Notes: a model not told the origin generated them from the sequence alone. A stretch of DNA of 51,174 bases from Streptococcus timonensis (GCF_900095845.1 NZ_FMIX01000001.1:7501-58674), one strand, 5' to 3'; shown: positions 24,516-35,901, counted from the first letter of the stretch. Numbers and translations: made by a program.

Positions 24516-26171
24516 ATGAAAATTATCATCATTGGAGGAGTTGCAGGCGGCATGTCTGCAGCAACCCGTCTCAGACGTCTCATAGAAGACGCTGAAATCA
24601 CTATTTTTGAGAAAGGTCCCTTTGTTTCCTTTGCAAACTGCGGACTTCCTTACTATGTTTCAGGAGAAATTGCAAGTCGTGACAGCTTATTAGTCCAAAC
24701 TCCTGAAAGTCTCAAAGCACGGTTTAATCTTGATGTGCGACCATTTCACGAGGTCGTCCAGATTTCTCCAGACAATCACACTGTCACTGTCCGACATGAT
24801 GGACAGGAATTCACAGAAAGCTACGATAAGCTGATTCTCTCTCCAGGAGCTAAGCCATTTGTTCCTGCCATTGATGGCTTGGCAGAAGCTAAGAATGCCT
24901 ACACGCTCCGCAATGTTCCTGATCTCGATGAAATTATGGCAGCCTTGGAAAATCATCCAAAAGAAGCTGTCGTCATCGGTGCAGGTTTTATCGGGCTTGA
25001 AATGGCTGAAAACCTGGCAAAACGTGGCTTGCATGTCACCATCGTAGAAAAAGCTCCTCATGTCTTGCCACCATTAGATCAAGAAATGGCAGCCTTTGTC
25101 CAAGCAGAATTGGTTAAAAACAGCGTTCGTGTTATCACTTCCCAATCTGCGACTCGATTTGAAGAACAAGGAAAAATCATCGTTCTCGAAAATGGTCAAA
25201 AGATTACTTCTGACCTCACCATCCTTTCTGTCGGTGTTGAACCTGAAAACGGTCTGGCCAAAGCTGCAGGTATTGAACTGGGACTTCGTGGTGGAATCTT
25301 GGTAGATGAAAACTACGAAACCAGTCAAAAAGGTATTTTTGCAGTTGGGGATGCCATCATCGTCAAACAAGAAATCACAGGGCAAGACGCCCTCATTTCT
25401 CTAGCTTCTCCTGCAAACCGTCAAGGACGTCAAGTGGCAGACGTAATTGCTGGAATGGAGCGCAAAAACAAGGGTAGTATTGGTACTGCTATTGTTCGTG
25501 CCTTTGATATGACAGCGGCTTCGACTGGTCTCAGCGAACGTATCCTTAGCATGAACCAACTTCCTTATAAGGCACTTCATGTCAGTGGGAAAGACCACGC
25601 TGGTTATTATCCAGGTGCTACTGATATGACCTTGAAGCTCCTCTTCGACCCAACCACTGGAGAAATCTATGGTGCCCAAGGAGTTGGGAAGAAAGGTGTT
25701 GACAAGCGAATTGATATCCTAGCAACTGCTATCAAGGCAAATCTCACCGTCTTTGACTTGCCAGAGTTAGAGTTTACTTATGCACCGCCATTTGGCTCTG
25801 CCAAAGATCCAGTAAATATGCTGGGATACGCAGCCTTGAACCTTATCGAAGGTCTGAGCGACAATATACAGTGGTACCAGCTAGAAGATGAAATAGCTAC
25901 TGGCAAGAAATTCCTGGATGTACGGACCAGTAGCGAATTCCAAAGTGGTCGACTTAAGGTTGACACCATCCACATCCCCCTAAACGAACTACGGGAACGC
26001 TTGGATGAACTAGACAAGAACCAAGCCTACATCGTTAGCTGCCACAGTGGTTTGCGCAGCTATATCGCAGAGCGGATCCTCAAGCAAGCAGGATTTACAG
26101 TCCAAAACCTTGACGGCGCTTATTCACTATACAAAATGGCTAATCCAGAAGGAGTAGAATATGCTAACTAA
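24516..26171 (+). CDS. cdr: CoA-disulfide/CoA-persulfide reductase fused to a C-terminal rhodanese
   Basis: 551 residues. The FAD-binding GGVAGGMSAA at 7-16 is followed by the redox Cys42 in SFANCGLPYY, the signature of CoA-disulfide reductases and NADH oxidase relatives. A second Rossmann motif (VIGAGFIGLEMAENLA, about 155-170) binds NAD(P)H, and VGDAI lies in the FAD site. From about residue 455 a rhodanese domain carries DVRTSSEF and the catalytic Cys509 in CHSGLRS. Fused enzymes of this type reduce CoA persulfide and CoA disulfide. Ribosome site GGGAGAAAA, 20 nt after the first rhodanese stop; last 11 bases overlap the next gene. Confidence 0.9.
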   Translation: MKIIIIGGVAGGMSAATRLRRLIEDAEITIFEKGPFVSFANCGLPYYVSGEIASRDSLLVQTPESLKARFNLDVRPFHEVVQISPDNHTVTVRHDGQEFTESYDKLILSPGAKPFVPAIDGLAEAKNAYTLRNVPDLDEIMAALENHPKEAVVIGAGFIGLEMAENLAKRGLHVTIVEKAPHVLPPLDQEMAAFVQAELVKNSVRVITSQSATRFEEQGKIIVLENGQKITSDLTILSVGVEPENGLAKAAGIELGLRGGILVDENYETSQKGIFAVGDAIIVKQEITGQDALISLASPANRQGRQVADVIAGMERKNKGSIGTAIVRAFDMTAASTGLSERILSMNQLPYKALHVSGKDHAGYYPGATDMTLKLLFDPTTGEIYGAQGVGKKGVDKRIDILATAIKANLTVFDLPELEFTYAPPFGSAKDPVNMLGYAALNLIEGLSDNIQWYQLEDEIATGKKFLDVRTSSEFQSGRLKVDTIHIPLNELRERLDELDKNQAYIVSCHSGLRSYIAERILKQAGFTVQNLDGAYSLYKMANPEGVEYAN

Positions 26172-26457
26172 TATCAGCATGGCTGACTTTTATGAAAAAT
26201 ATCAAAATGAACATCTAGATCTTATCGATGTCCGTGAAGTACATGAATTCCAAGCAGGACATGTACCAGGTGCCAAAAACCTTCCGTTAAGTACCTTGGA
26301 GCAAGGCTACAAAGAACTCAAACCTGACCATGAATACCATGTCATCTGTCAAGGAGGAGTGCGCTCTGCCTCTGCCTGTCAATTTCTCAGCGCCCAAGGC
26401 CTCACCGTTACCAATGTAGAAGGTGGCATGAATGCCTGGCCCGGTGATGTAGAATAA
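26161..26457 (+). CDS. Single-domain rhodanese sulfurtransferase
   Basis: 98 residues: LIDVREVHEFQAGHVPGA (about 21-38), active loop CQGGVRS with the catalytic Cys (VICQGGVRSAS), closing VEGGMNAWPG. The loop differs from the first rhodanese (CHSGVRS), suggesting a different partner or acceptor. It starts inside the end of the reductase gene with AAGGAG just before the ATG, so the two are coupled. A strong terminator follows. Confidence 0.9.
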   Translation: MLTNISMADFYEKYQNEHLDLIDVREVHEFQAGHVPGAKNLPLSTLEQGYKELKPDHEYHVICQGGVRSASACQFLSAQGLTVTNVEGGMNAWPGDVE

Positions 26458-26466
26458 ATCAAATAC

Positions 26467-26511
26467 AAAAAGAGCAGTTGGTTTACTCTAAAGAAAACCA
26501 ACTGCTCTTTT
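26467..26511. terminator. Bidirectional terminator between the persulfide operon and cstR
   Basis: The long stem AAAAGAGCAGTTGGTTT / AAAACCAACTGCTCTTTT sits between convergent genes. Confidence 0.9.
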
Positions 26512-26548
26512 ACTATTCTATCAACTTTTCAAGTAAGCCTTTATTCTG

Positions 26549-26806
26549 TTACTTCCGTTTAATCAAGTATTTAACTGCCTTTTCCAATCTTTCCTTCTGC
26601 GCTTGAGGGTCGCCTAAAGGTTCATTAATACAAGCTGTTAAATTCTCGGTTATCATCAACTCAATAATACGATCAACGCTTGAACGAACTGCTGTTAATT
26701 GGGTGATGATATCGACACAATCCCGCTCTTCCTCCATCATTTTTTGGATACCCCGCAATTGACCCTCTGAGCGTTTGAGGCGTGTAATGTACTTTGATTT
26801 TGTCAT
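26549..26806 (-). CDS. cstR: CsoR-family repressor, CstR (persulfide sensor) type
   Basis: 85 residues, all-helical DUF156 protein: RLKRSEGQLRGIQKMM is the family signature. Two Cys are present at 30 and 59, matching the Cys31/Cys60 pair of CstR that is cross-linked by per- and polysulfides. There is no histidine anywhere, so the Cys-His-Cys copper site of CsoR is missing; this argues for a sulfur rather than a copper sensor. The likely target is the ATATACCC-N5-GGGTATAT operator of the convergent rhodanese operon. Its own promoter shows no such dyad. ATG follows AAGGAT. Confidence 0.85.
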   Translation of the reverse strand: MTKSKYITRLKRSEGQLRGIQKMMEEERDCVDIITQLTAVRSSVDRIIELMITENLTACINEPLGDPQAQKERLEKAVKYLIKRK

Positions 26807-26833
26807 ATCTTTATCCTTAAACGATTTTTTTAC

Positions 26834-26862
26834 ATTATATCTCTAATAAAGCCCTTTGTCAA
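26834..26862 (-). promoter_or_regulatory. cstR promoter
   Basis: TTGACA (26857-26862) - 17 bp - TATAAT (26834-26839), a near-consensus promoter with no ACCC/GGGT dyad nearby. This suggests constitutive expression of the repressor. Confidence 0.8.
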
Positions 26863-26892
26863 AAGTATCACTTCTCTTAAAGATAAAGCCTC

Positions 26893-27747
26893 CTAGTTCT
26901 CTACTCTAACTCGCGTAACAATACCATCTTTGTCAGTCACGCTGAATTCTGCAGACGAAAACCACTTAGTTATCGCCTTGTTAGTTTGAGATTGAGCAAA
27001 TACTTTCAACAACTCCTCTTTATTCTCAACTTCAACCACATAGTAAGCAAGACCTGCCATGCTATTTTCACGTCGAGCTAAATCTTTACCACCCCATTCA
27101 TTAACAGCTAAATGGTGATGGTAAGCCCCTGATGCTATCCAACTGGCATGTGGAATCGTGAATTTATCCTCAAGACCAAGAGACTCTTGGTAGAACACAC
27201 TCGCTTCTCGACTATTTTTTACAGATAGGTGAACATGCCCCATGCTAGTGCCTTTTGCAATCACAAAAGGCTCGATTTCTTTTCCTAGTTGGTAGATATC
27301 TTGGGCAGACAACTCTTCTGTGACCCCAATAATACGGCCATCCTCACGAATATCCCATTCTGCCTCAGGCTTGTCTCTGTAAAGTTCTATGCCATTACCC
27401 TCCAGGTCTTCTAGGTAGATAGCCTCACTATAGCCATGATCAGCTCCACCAACTAATGGAATCTTTAAGTCTAATAAGTGTTTGAAAACATTAGCCAAAT
27501 CTTCACGAGTCGGCAAAAGAAGTGCCATATGATAAAGACCATAACTTTGCTTAGGATTACTAATGTCATCTGTCTTAATTAGCCGAACTAGTGGTTTCCC
27601 ACCAGCACCTAAAAGAACTTGATTTTCCGATTGATTCAAAATCTCCAACCCAAGCAACTGATGATAAAATGCTGTCTGGCTTTCTAAGTCCTTGACATTT
27701 AAAGCTACTTCAGCTAAATAAATCTGACTATTATATTCGTAAACCAT
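26893..27747 (-). CDS. Two-domain VOC (glyoxalase/extradiol dioxygenase-like) protein
   Basis: 284 residues with two vicinal-oxygen-chelate modules: about 8-125 (LAEVALNVKDL .. HMALLL .. GNGIELYRD) and about 165-280 (MGHVHLSVKNS .. HHHLAVNEW). It resembles the bacillary CatE/YfiE group annotated as catechol-2,3-dioxygenase-like. The metal-ligand pattern is partly recognisable (His in GHVHLSV, His in HHHLAVN, Glu in GNGIELYR), but the substrate is unknown. It is cytoplasmic and monocistronic. Ribosome site GAGAGG, promoter TTGACA (27809-27814) - 16 bp - TACAAT (27787-27792). Confidence 0.75.
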   Translation of the reverse strand: MVYEYNSQIYLAEVALNVKDLESQTAFYHQLLGLEILNQSENQVLLGAGGKPLVRLIKTDDISNPKQSYGLYHMALLLPTREDLANVFKHLLDLKIPLVGGADHGYSEAIYLEDLEGNGIELYRDKPEAEWDIREDGRIIGVTEELSAQDIYQLGKEIEPFVIAKGTSMGHVHLSVKNSREASVFYQESLGLEDKFTIPHASWIASGAYHHHLAVNEWGGKDLARRENSMAGLAYYVVEVENKEELLKVFAQSQTNKAITKWFSSAEFSVTDKDGIVTRVRVEN

Positions 27748-27786
27748 AGAAAACCTCTCTTTGTTGTAACTATTTTTATTACATAT

Positions 27787-27814
27787 ATTGTACTCCCTTC
27801 TCAGCCAATGTCAA
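27787..27814 (-). promoter_or_regulatory. Promoter of the VOC gene
   Basis: TTGACA - 16 bp - TACAAT on the minus strand, starting within the short gap after the adcA terminator. Confidence 0.7.
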
Positions 27815-27841
27815 TCTAGATGCTCAACGCTGATAAAACAA

Positions 27842-27869
27842 GAAAAATCCTCCCCATGTAGGAAGGATT
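27842..27869 (-). terminator. Terminator of the adc operon
   Basis: The stem AATCCT / AGGATT is followed by TTTTTC on the minus strand, just past the adcA stop. Confidence 0.65.
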
Positions 27870-27877
27870 GTTTCGCT

Positions 27878-29377
27878 TTAATGAGCCAACATTTCTTGAG
27901 CAATCTCTTGACCTGATAAGCCATCTGGATAATAGGTTGGCCAGTTGTCCATCTCTTCAAAGAGGGCTTCTTGGCTAGTGCCTCCAAAGAAGATATGGAA
28001 ATGTTCTGCCTTGACCGGAGCGATATTGTGGTCGCTAAACTGAACATACTTGAATTGTCCAGCGTCTGTATCAGTCGCTTCAAAGAGGAAGCGTACTCCA
28101 CGATTCCCTTTCTTATAAGTCAAGATTTTCTTGCCGACATACTTGTAAGTATATTTCTTACTTTGGCCACCTTGGATGAATTCCATAGTATTATCTGTAA
28201 TATTAATCTTGCTTACATCTGTTTGGTAACCCTTTTGATAGTAGGCCTTATACTCATCCTTGGTCATCTTGCCAGTCAATTTAGCCTTGTAGTCAAAGAC
28301 TTGGTCAAGAGTCCCATCCTCAAGGAAAGGATAGACAGACTGCCAGTTACCAGCATAATCACTCAGGGTACGGTCCTTAACATCGGCATCCTCAAAGTAG
28401 CCATTATGAACTGTTTTAGTTTCCTCTGCTTTTTCCGGTTCAATTTCTGCTCCTGCCTGATCAGTTGTCTGCTTGAGGGCCTTGAGGTTTTTCTCCATGA
28501 CAGAGATGTAATTCTCACCGGCTTTCATGTCCTCTTCTGTCAAGCTTTCAAGAGGATTCAGAACATCTAACTTGACACCTGTTTCTTTTGAGAGGGTATT
28601 AGCTAGGGCTTGTGAGGCATTTTCTTCAAAGTAGATATAAGAGATTTTGTTTTTCTTGATGTACTCGGTCAATTCTGCCAAACGGCTTGCTGAAGGCTCC
28701 GCATCTGGTGAAAGGCCTGAAATAGACACTTGATTAAGTCCGTAGTCTAGAGCTAGATAACGGAAGGCAGCGTGTTGAGTCACAAAACTCTTTTGCTTAG
28801 CATTAGAAAGCCCTTCACTATAGGTCTTATCCAAGGCTTGTAGTTTTTTGATATAAGCTGCTGCATTTTGCTCAAAAGTCGCCTTCTTATCTGGATAATC
28901 AGCTGAAAGACTATCACGGATATGTTCTACAAGTTTGATTGCACGCGCAGGAGACAACCATACATGAGGGTCATACTCGTGATGATGACCTTCTTCACCA
29001 TGGTCGTGGTCTTCTTCTTCACTTCCAGGAAGAAGTAGCATATCTCCAGTAGCTTTAATGGTTTTTACTTTTTTCGCATCTAGGGATTCTAATAACTTAG
29101 GAACCCAAGTTTCCATATTTTCATTCTCATAAACAAAGGCATCAGCATCTTGGATTTTAGCGACTGCCTTAGGTGATGGTTCATAGTCATGTGGCTCTGT
29201 TCCAGCCCCGATTAAGAGTTCAACATTGGCTGTGTCGCCTGCTACTTGCTTGGTAAATTCGTAGACAGGGTAGAAAGTTGTAACGATATTTAATTTTCCA
29301 TCTGCTTGTTTTTGATTGGAACAAGCAACTAAGAATAAGGTCACAAGACTTGTCAAAAGTAGGCTTAGTTTTTTCAT
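27878..29377 (-). CDS. adcA: Zinc-binding lipoprotein AdcA with C-terminal ZinT domain
   Basis: 499 residues. The lipobox LVAC gives Cys19. The cluster A-I (ZnuA-like) domain supplies zinc ligands at His63 (EPHDYEP), His138 (DPHVW) and the His of TQHAAFRYL, and has a His/Asp/Glu-rich flexible loop at about 121-136. From about residue 320 the ZinT domain (VHNGYFEDADVKDRTLSDYAG .. HFHIFFGG) adds a second zinc site. It captures extracellular Zn2+ for the AdcBC transporter. It is last gene of adcRCBA, 10 bases after adcB. Two-domain length matches pneumococcal AdcA. Confidence 0.95.
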   Translation of the reverse strand: MKKLSLLLTSLVTLFLVACSNQKQADGKLNIVTTFYPVYEFTKQVAGDTANVELLIGAGTEPHDYEPSPKAVAKIQDADAFVYENENMETWVPKLLESLDAKKVKTIKATGDMLLLPGSEEEDHDHGEEGHHHEYDPHVWLSPARAIKLVEHIRDSLSADYPDKKATFEQNAAAYIKKLQALDKTYSEGLSNAKQKSFVTQHAAFRYLALDYGLNQVSISGLSPDAEPSASRLAELTEYIKKNKISYIYFEENASQALANTLSKETGVKLDVLNPLESLTEEDMKAGENYISVMEKNLKALKQTTDQAGAEIEPEKAEETKTVHNGYFEDADVKDRTLSDYAGNWQSVYPFLEDGTLDQVFDYKAKLTGKMTKDEYKAYYQKGYQTDVSKINITDNTMEFIQGGQSKKYTYKYVGKKILTYKKGNRGVRFLFEATDTDAGQFKYVQFSDHNIAPVKAEHFHIFFGGTSQEALFEEMDNWPTYYPDGLSGQEIAQEMLAH

Positions 29378-29387
29378 TTTATTTCTC

Positions 29388-30194
29388 CTATTTGATAAAA
29401 CGTTTGAGTAAGCTGACTAGTAAAAAGACAACTACAAAGATAATGGTGATACTTGCACTTGGTGGTGTCTCTGCATAATAGGAAATATAAAGCCCCGCAA
29501 CCATGCCTAGAAAACCAATGGCGCTAGCAAGTATCATCACAGAACTAAAGTTTTTACCTAGACGTAAAGCAATACTTGCTGGTAAGACCATGATAGTCGA
29601 TACCAAAAGTGCTCCCGCTGCTGGGATCATGAGGGCTATAGCCACACCCGTTACCATGTTAAAGAGAATAGACATGGTGCGTACAGGCAATCCATCTACA
29701 AAAGCTGTATCCTCGTCAAAAGTTAGAATATACATAGGTCTTAAAAAGAGGAAGGTCAGGATTAAAACAACCGCAGCGATGACAAATAGACCAATTACCT
29801 GCTCTTGACTAATGGTTACGATAGAACCAAAAAGATACTGATCCAGACTCATCGAACTAGAGCTCTTACCCTTACTCATGACAATAAGTGAAACTGCAAG
29901 TCCTGTAGACATGAGAATGGCTGTCCCAATCTCCATAAAGCTTTTATAAACCGTACGTAGGTATTCAAGGAAGACCGCTGCAATCAAGACAATCACAATG
30001 GTTGAGATGGTCGGAGAAATTCCTAAAACCAAGCCAAAGGCAACCCCTGAAAGCGAGACGTGACTCAGAGTATCACTCATAAGACTTTGACGACGCAAGA
30101 TAAGGAAGGTCCCCAGAACTGGTGAAAATAGGCTCATGGCAATAACAGCCAAAAAGGCCCGCTGCATAAAATCATAAGACAATAGATTAAGCAT
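29388..30194 (-). CDS. adcB: Zinc ABC transporter permease AdcB
   Basis: 268 residues, ABC-3 family permease with about eight hydrophobic helices. The segment [18 protein letters not shown] near the N-terminus is the family signature that contacts the ATPase. The start is ATG 30194 because AGGAGGT lies 5 nt upstream; the frame opens earlier without a ribosome site. The first bases overlap the adcC stop. Confidence 0.93.
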   Translation of the reverse strand: MLNLLSYDFMQRAFLAVIAMSLFSPVLGTFLILRRQSLMSDTLSHVSLSGVAFGLVLGISPTISTIVIVLIAAVFLEYLRTVYKSFMEIGTAILMSTGLAVSLIVMSKGKSSSSMSLDQYLFGSIVTISQEQVIGLFVIAAVVLILTFLFLRPMYILTFDEDTAFVDGLPVRTMSILFNMVTGVAIALMIPAAGALLVSTIMVLPASIALRLGKNFSSVMILASAIGFLGMVAGLYISYYAETPPSASITIIFVVVFLLVSLLKRFIK

Positions 30195-30891
30195 GCTCCA
30201 CCTCCTGGTCACTTTCATGGACATTGAAGCAACGCCATGGGGAATCTTGGTCTCGGACCAGGTGAATATTACGATCTGCGTAGTCCTTGACTTCTTCAGG
30301 ATCGTGAGTAATCATCAAAACAGCCTTCCCATGATGGTGGGCACTGTGGTGCATGAGTTCATAAAACTCATCCTTGGTTCCCGCATCCATCCCTGTCGTC
30401 GGCTCATCCAAGATAAAGATATCAGGATCTGAAGCAAACATACGTGCGATAACAGCCCTCTGCTTTTGCCCACCAGAGAGGGAGCCAATGCGTTTATCCC
30501 GATGCTCCCACATACCAACAGAGTTTAAACTAGCCTTGATATGTTCCTCATCGTGAGCATTTAGACGACGGAACCAGCCCTTTCTTGGATAACGACCTGA
30601 TTTTACAAATTCATAAACGGTACTTGGAAATCCTGCATTAAAACTTGCAATCTGTTGAGGAAGGTAGGCAATTCTTAGTTTTGTCCCACGAGTGTTGGTC
30701 TTTGAAATGGTAACTTTGCCAAATCTTGGTTGTAGAATACCAAGACTGGCCTTGATAAGAGTCGTCTTGGCAGCTCCATTTTCTCCAGTAAGGGTGACAA
30801 ATTCCCCACTATCAACACTGTAATTGATATGCTCAAGCACAGGTTCCTTGTCATAATAGAAGGACAAATCCTCTACTGTGATGTATCTCAT
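30187..30891 (-). CDS. adcC: Zinc ABC transporter ATPase AdcC
   Basis: 234 residues. ABC signature LSGGQKQR, Walker [13 protein letters not shown] and the switch His (MITHDPEEV) are normal. The Walker A reads GENGAAKTT, where the usual GxxGxGK[ST] has Ala in place of the last Gly before Lys. It energises zinc import through AdcB. Its start overlaps the adcR stop by one base (TAATG), and its stop overlaps adcB. Confidence 0.94.
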   Translation of the reverse strand: MRYITVEDLSFYYDKEPVLEHINYSVDSGEFVTLTGENGAAKTTLIKASLGILQPRFGKVTISKTNTRGTKLRIAYLPQQIASFNAGFPSTVYEFVKSGRYPRKGWFRRLNAHDEEHIKASLNSVGMWEHRDKRIGSLSGGQKQRAVIARMFASDPDIFILDEPTTGMDAGTKDEFYELMHHSAHHHGKAVLMITHDPEEVKDYADRNIHLVRDQDSPWRCFNVHESDQEVEHA

Positions 30892-31331
30892 TACTTGATT
30901 TCTCCTACTAAAGCAGTTAAAAACCGCTGGATAATTTTTTGCTCCTCAGCCGAGAATTGACTGGTAACTTGTTCATAAGTCGAGAGGGTGTGCTCATGAT
31001 GATGATGGTGCTCTTCAGCGATTGGTCGAGCCAGGTCTGTCAATTGATAGAAAATCACTCGAGCATCCTTGGGATCCTTGGATGTCTCCAACATCCCCTC
31101 TTTAATCAAAGATTTTATAGCCTTGGTAACGGCTGCTTGACTGACATTGAGACGGCGCGCCAACTCAGAGTTGGTTAGCGACTCCTCTGATAAAAGCATA
31201 AGAATATGCTCCTGAGTATTGGTCAAAGCCACATTACTGGTACAATGGCCAATAAGGATTTCATGCTGGTTTTCAGCTTTCAGGATTACTTCATTTAAAA
31301 AATGATCAATGTCTTTTGCTAATTGTCTCAT
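30891..31331 (-). CDS. adcR: Zinc-responsive MarR-family repressor AdcR
   Basis: 146 residues. A winged-helix DNA-binding core lies at about 53-95 ([20 protein letters not shown]). All zinc ligands known for pneumococcal AdcR are at identical positions: Glu24, His42, His108 and His112 for site 1, and Cys30, Glu41 and Glu107 for site 2. There is an extended His run at 108-112. It represses the operon when zinc is plentiful by binding a TTAACYRGTTAA box; one copy with a single mismatch overlaps its own promoter. First gene of the operon. Confidence 0.95.
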   Translation of the reverse strand: MRQLAKDIDHFLNEVILKAENQHEILIGHCTSNVALTNTQEHILMLLSEESLTNSELARRLNVSQAAVTKAIKSLIKEGMLETSKDPKDARVIFYQLTDLARPIAEEHHHHHEHTLSTYEQVTSQFSAEEQKIIQRFLTALVGEIK

Positions 31332-31388
31332 GAACTTCCCCTTTCTTAGTTATCTTTTTCCTAAAACAATATAGATCACCACAGATTC

Positions 31389-31427
31389 TTTACTGGTTAA
31401 TTATATCATAAACCAAAAAAGAATCAA
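31389..31427 (-). promoter_or_regulatory. adc promoter with AdcR box
   Basis: TTGATT (31422-31427) - 16 bp - TATAAT (31400-31405). The box TTAACCAGTAAA (31389-31400 on the minus strand) matches TTAACYRGTTAA at 11 of 12 bases and abuts the -10, a position suited to repression. Confidence 0.85.
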
Positions 31428-31434
31428 GAAAAAA

Positions 31435-31461
31435 GATGAAAACACCTAATATGTTTTCATC
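31435..31461 (-). terminator. Strong minus-strand terminator upstream of the adc promoter
   Basis: The perfect 10-bp stem GATGAAAACA / TGTTTTCATC is followed by TTTTTTC on the minus strand. It probably ends dlt transcripts. Confidence 0.8.
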
Positions 31462-31539
31462 TTCTCGATCTCTTTTTACTTACCTTTATTCAAATGAGGA
31501 GGCCGCTACCACACTGTCCATTACCAAAAATTATTCATT
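31462..31539 (-). other. Short stretch between two terminators with a possible gene remnant
   Basis: The minus strand carries a short reading frame ending GNGQCGSGLLI-stop and an overlapping ATG frame MDSVVAASSFE-stop (ending near 31489). Neither has a convincing ribosome site. It may be the decayed end of a former gene or chance. No function is assigned. Confidence 0.2.
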
Positions 31540-31573
31540 ACAAAGAGCCCAAACCAAGGCTCAGGCTCTTTTG
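31540..31573 (-). terminator. Hairpin directly after dltD
   Basis: AAAGAGCC / GGCTCTTT stem just past the dltD stop at 31578. The T-run on the minus strand is short, so termination here may be partial. Confidence 0.5.
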
Positions 31574-31577
31574 CTAT

Positions 31578-33099
<1,522 letters not shown>

Positions 33100-33109
33100 T
33101 TAATTCCAT

Positions 33110-34354
33110 TTATTTTTTAAACCATAAATCATTCAAAAATCCAGAAAAGATTAAGAATGAAACCATTACGACATGGAAGGTTATAACCATGCCAAGCAAC
33201 TGAATCCAACGGTTCTCAGGAAAAGGTGGTCGCCCTACTTTTTTCCGTTCTTTATTGAGCGTTTTTTTCTTTCGAACCCAGACATCATTAATGACTAGGC
33301 CCACTCCATGAAAGAGTCCGTAAACGATATAAAACCATGTTATCCCATGCCAGAACCCCATAATCAGCATATTTACAATATAGGCGACACTTGAGGTCAC
33401 ATTTCGATTCTTAAAAAGCTTCTTTCTCGTCATCACCATGACCATGCGCATAAAGACAAAGTCACGAAACCAGAAGGATAAACTCATGTGCCAGCGATTC
33501 CAAAACTCTTTCAAATCTCTTGACAAGAAAGGTTTGTTGAAGTTAATAGGACTACGAATTCCCATCAGATTTGAAATAGCTATAGCAAACATAGAGTAAC
33601 CTGCAAAATCAAAGAAGAGTTCCAAACCAAATGTGTACATGATGGCCACTACATAATAGTTAAAGACGCCACCTGTTTGTAAAGCTAAATTCTTTAGCGG
33701 TGGTAATAAAATCTCGCCTAAAATATGAGCTAGGATAAATTTATACAGAAATCCCCACATGATATACCGAACGGACTCGGCTAGCATATCTAGCAACTCA
33801 TCGCGCTCTGGTATCGTCTTATAATTTTCATTAAAACGTTTGAAACGATCAATAGGACCACTTGAAAATGTCGGCATAAAGAGAAGAAAACGCAAATACT
33901 CCCCTATCTTCAAATCCTTAATGACTCCATCTCTGAGTTCGATGATAATCCCCACCGAACGAAAGGTCAAATAAGAAATTCCCAAGAACCCGAACAAAGA
34001 CTGCGTTCCATTGATAGCCGGCTGCACCTTTACAAAGATAATCGGAAGGAGGGACAGAAAACTAACGAGGTAGAATACCCACTTGCCATCCTTACTTTTT
34101 CGATAGTGCTTGTAGAAAAGCAGGAGCAATATTTCCCAGCACAGATAAATACCCAAGGCAGCTAATTGATTGGTCTTGCCTCCCGTCAACATAGTGACTA
34201 TAAAGAAGAGACTAACCAGCATTTCATACCAGGCAAAGCGTTTTTTGAAAAAAAGACCGATAAAGATTGGCAAAGTAGCAGTAATCACGTATACAAAGTA
34301 CTGCGGATTCCCATACGGCTCAATATGAGGCAGCTGTTTCAGGAAATCCATCAT
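33110..34354 (-). CDS. dltB: DltB, MBOAT-family D-alanine transferase
   Basis: 414 residues, polytopic membrane-bound O-acyltransferase. The catalytic His lies in [11 protein letters not shown] (about residue 330). [21 protein letters not shown] is the conserved MBOAT cytoplasmic segment. It forms a channel for the DltC-borne D-alanine. Start overlaps the dltA stop (ATGA). Confidence 0.95.
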   Translation of the reverse strand: MMDFLKQLPHIEPYGNPQYFVYVITATLPIFIGLFFKKRFAWYEMLVSLFFIVTMLTGGKTNQLAALGIYLCWEILLLLFYKHYRKSKDGKWVFYLVSFLSLLPIIFVKVQPAINGTQSLFGFLGISYLTFRSVGIIIELRDGVIKDLKIGEYLRFLLFMPTFSSGPIDRFKRFNENYKTIPERDELLDMLAESVRYIMWGFLYKFILAHILGEILLPPLKNLALQTGGVFNYYVVAIMYTFGLELFFDFAGYSMFAIAISNLMGIRSPINFNKPFLSRDLKEFWNRWHMSLSFWFRDFVFMRMVMVMTRKKLFKNRNVTSSVAYIVNMLIMGFWHGITWFYIVYGLFHGVGLVINDVWVRKKKTLNKERKKVGRPPFPENRWIQLLGMVITFHVVMVSFLIFSGFLNDLWFKK

Positions 34355-35901
34355 CTATTATTCACCTCGTTAATCAATCCTTTGATATCAATCTTACCAT
34401 TTGGAGTCAGTGGCAATTCCTCTCTGTAAAGAAACTTAGATGGCATCATGTAAGACATCATAATATCTTCCAAATCTTCCTTGATAGCTTTGGTAATATC
34501 AATCTCGCGCTCAAATTGTTCTTTGACCCCATCTTTTAAGATAACATAGGCCAAGAGATTTTGAACCTTGTGATCTTTATTATAGCGCGGTACCGCAACA
34601 GCCGAGTCAATGTACTGAGATTTGTTCAAGTTTTGAGAAACATCTTCTAGCTCAATACGGTAGCCGTTAAACTTGATTTGGAAATCCATCCGTCCACCGT
34701 AGAGAAGAAGGCCTTCATCCGTCATAGTTCCGACATCTCCCGTATGGTAGGCTGGCAGACCTTCAAATTCGAAGAAAGCTTCTGCTGTTTTCTCTGGATT
34801 ATTTATATAACCTTTTGAAACAGCCGGTCCAGACACGATGATCTCACCTTGCTCACCATTTGGCAATTTATTTCCTGCCTCATCAATGATGAAGGTTGGA
34901 GAATCTTCTTTCGTGTAACCAATTGGCAGACGTTTCAAAGTTGCTAACATCTCATCTGTAATAGCAACTGCCGACAAAGCAACTGTTGCTTCCGTTGGCC
35001 CGTAAGCATTGATGATGCGAGCATTTGGGAAACGCTCGCGCAGTTTTTGAGCCGTTTTAACAGTCAGCTCTTCCCCATCAAAGTAGAAATGGGTAATACC
35101 TGACATCTTTTCAGCATTGAAATCTTCAGACAGCATGGCCATATCTGCAAATGATGGCGTTGAAGTCCAGATAGCAATCGGAAGAGAAAAGATGGTCGCA
35201 AAGAGTTGTTTAAAGTCTTGAATGATGGCTGATGGAAGAGCAAAAAGCGTTCCTCCAAGAGCCAAAGTTGGTGCCCAGTACATAACAGATAAGTCAAAGG
35301 AATAGGGCGGTTGCGCCAACATTTGCGGACGCTCTGGCGTCGCAAATTCCTTGTCTGTAACCATCCAGTTGGTGAAGCTGAGCAAGTTATCATGCGAAAT
35401 TTGTACCCCTTTTGGTTTCCCAGTTGTCCCTGAAGTAAAGATGATGTAGTAGTTATCATCCCCTTTGACCGGATGTTGCAAATCATAGGCATGCTGAGCC
35501 GCATAAGCTTCACGCACTTGCTCCAAGGACATGATTGGAGTAGCTGGGTTTTCAATTGGAAACTCATTGATGGCGATGATTAAGCTTGGCTCTGCTACTT
35601 CAACAATCGCAGACACGCGCTCCAAGGCAGAATGGCTGTCAATTGGGATATAGGCATGGCCAGATTTGGTCAAGGCCACAAAGGTTGCTAACATTTCATA
35701 TTCTTGGCCACCAAAGACCACAACAGGTGACTTTTCAGGAAGTCCCATTTGGTCAAGATGGGCTGCTAAGCTATCTGAATCAGCCTTCAATTGGCCATAG
35801 GTATACTCTTCTCCAAGGACATTGTAGACAGGATAGTCTGGTTGCAGTTGGGCGTAACGCTCAATCGCCTCAAGCATATCAGTAATTGGTTGGTTTGACA
35901 C
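34351..35901 (-). CDS. dltA: DltA, D-alanine-DltC ligase
   Basis: 516 residues of the adenylate-forming superfamily. The P-loop-like [13 protein letters not shown] (about 150-162), [17 protein letters not shown] and the closing Lys in PNGKID are all present. It activates D-alanine with ATP and loads DltC. The start is GTG 35901, eight bases after AAGGAG. The frame stays open upstream across dltX, but those codons lie in dltX in another frame. Length equals the pneumococcal protein. Confidence 0.95.
   Translation of the reverse strand: MSNQPITDMLEAIERYAQLQPDYPVYNVLGEEYTYGQLKADSDSLAAHLDQMGLPEKSPVVVFGGQEYEMLATFVALTKSGHAYIPIDSHSALERVSAIVEVAEPSLIIAINEFPIENPATPIMSLEQVREAYAAQHAYDLQHPVKGDDNYYIIFTSGTTGKPKGVQISHDNLLSFTNWMVTDKEFATPERPQMLAQPPYSFDLSVMYWAPTLALGGTLFALPSAIIQDFKQLFATIFSLPIAIWTSTPSFADMAMLSEDFNAEKMSGITHFYFDGEELTVKTAQKLRERFPNARIINAYGPTEATVALSAVAITDEMLATLKRLPIGYTKEDSPTFIIDEAGNKLPNGEQGEIIVSGPAVSKGYINNPEKTAEAFFEFEGLPAYHTGDVGTMTDEGLLLYGGRMDFQIKFNGYRIELEDVSQNLNKSQYIDSAVAVPRYNKDHKVQNLLAYVILKDGVKEQFEREIDITKAIKEDLEDIMMSYMMPSKFLYREELPLTPNGKIDIKGLINEVNNR

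Noticed and set aside
26549..26806. Copper-responsive CsoR regulator
   Set aside because: The protein has no histidine, so the Cys-His-Cys copper site cannot form; the neighbours are sulfurtransferases, not copper exporters.
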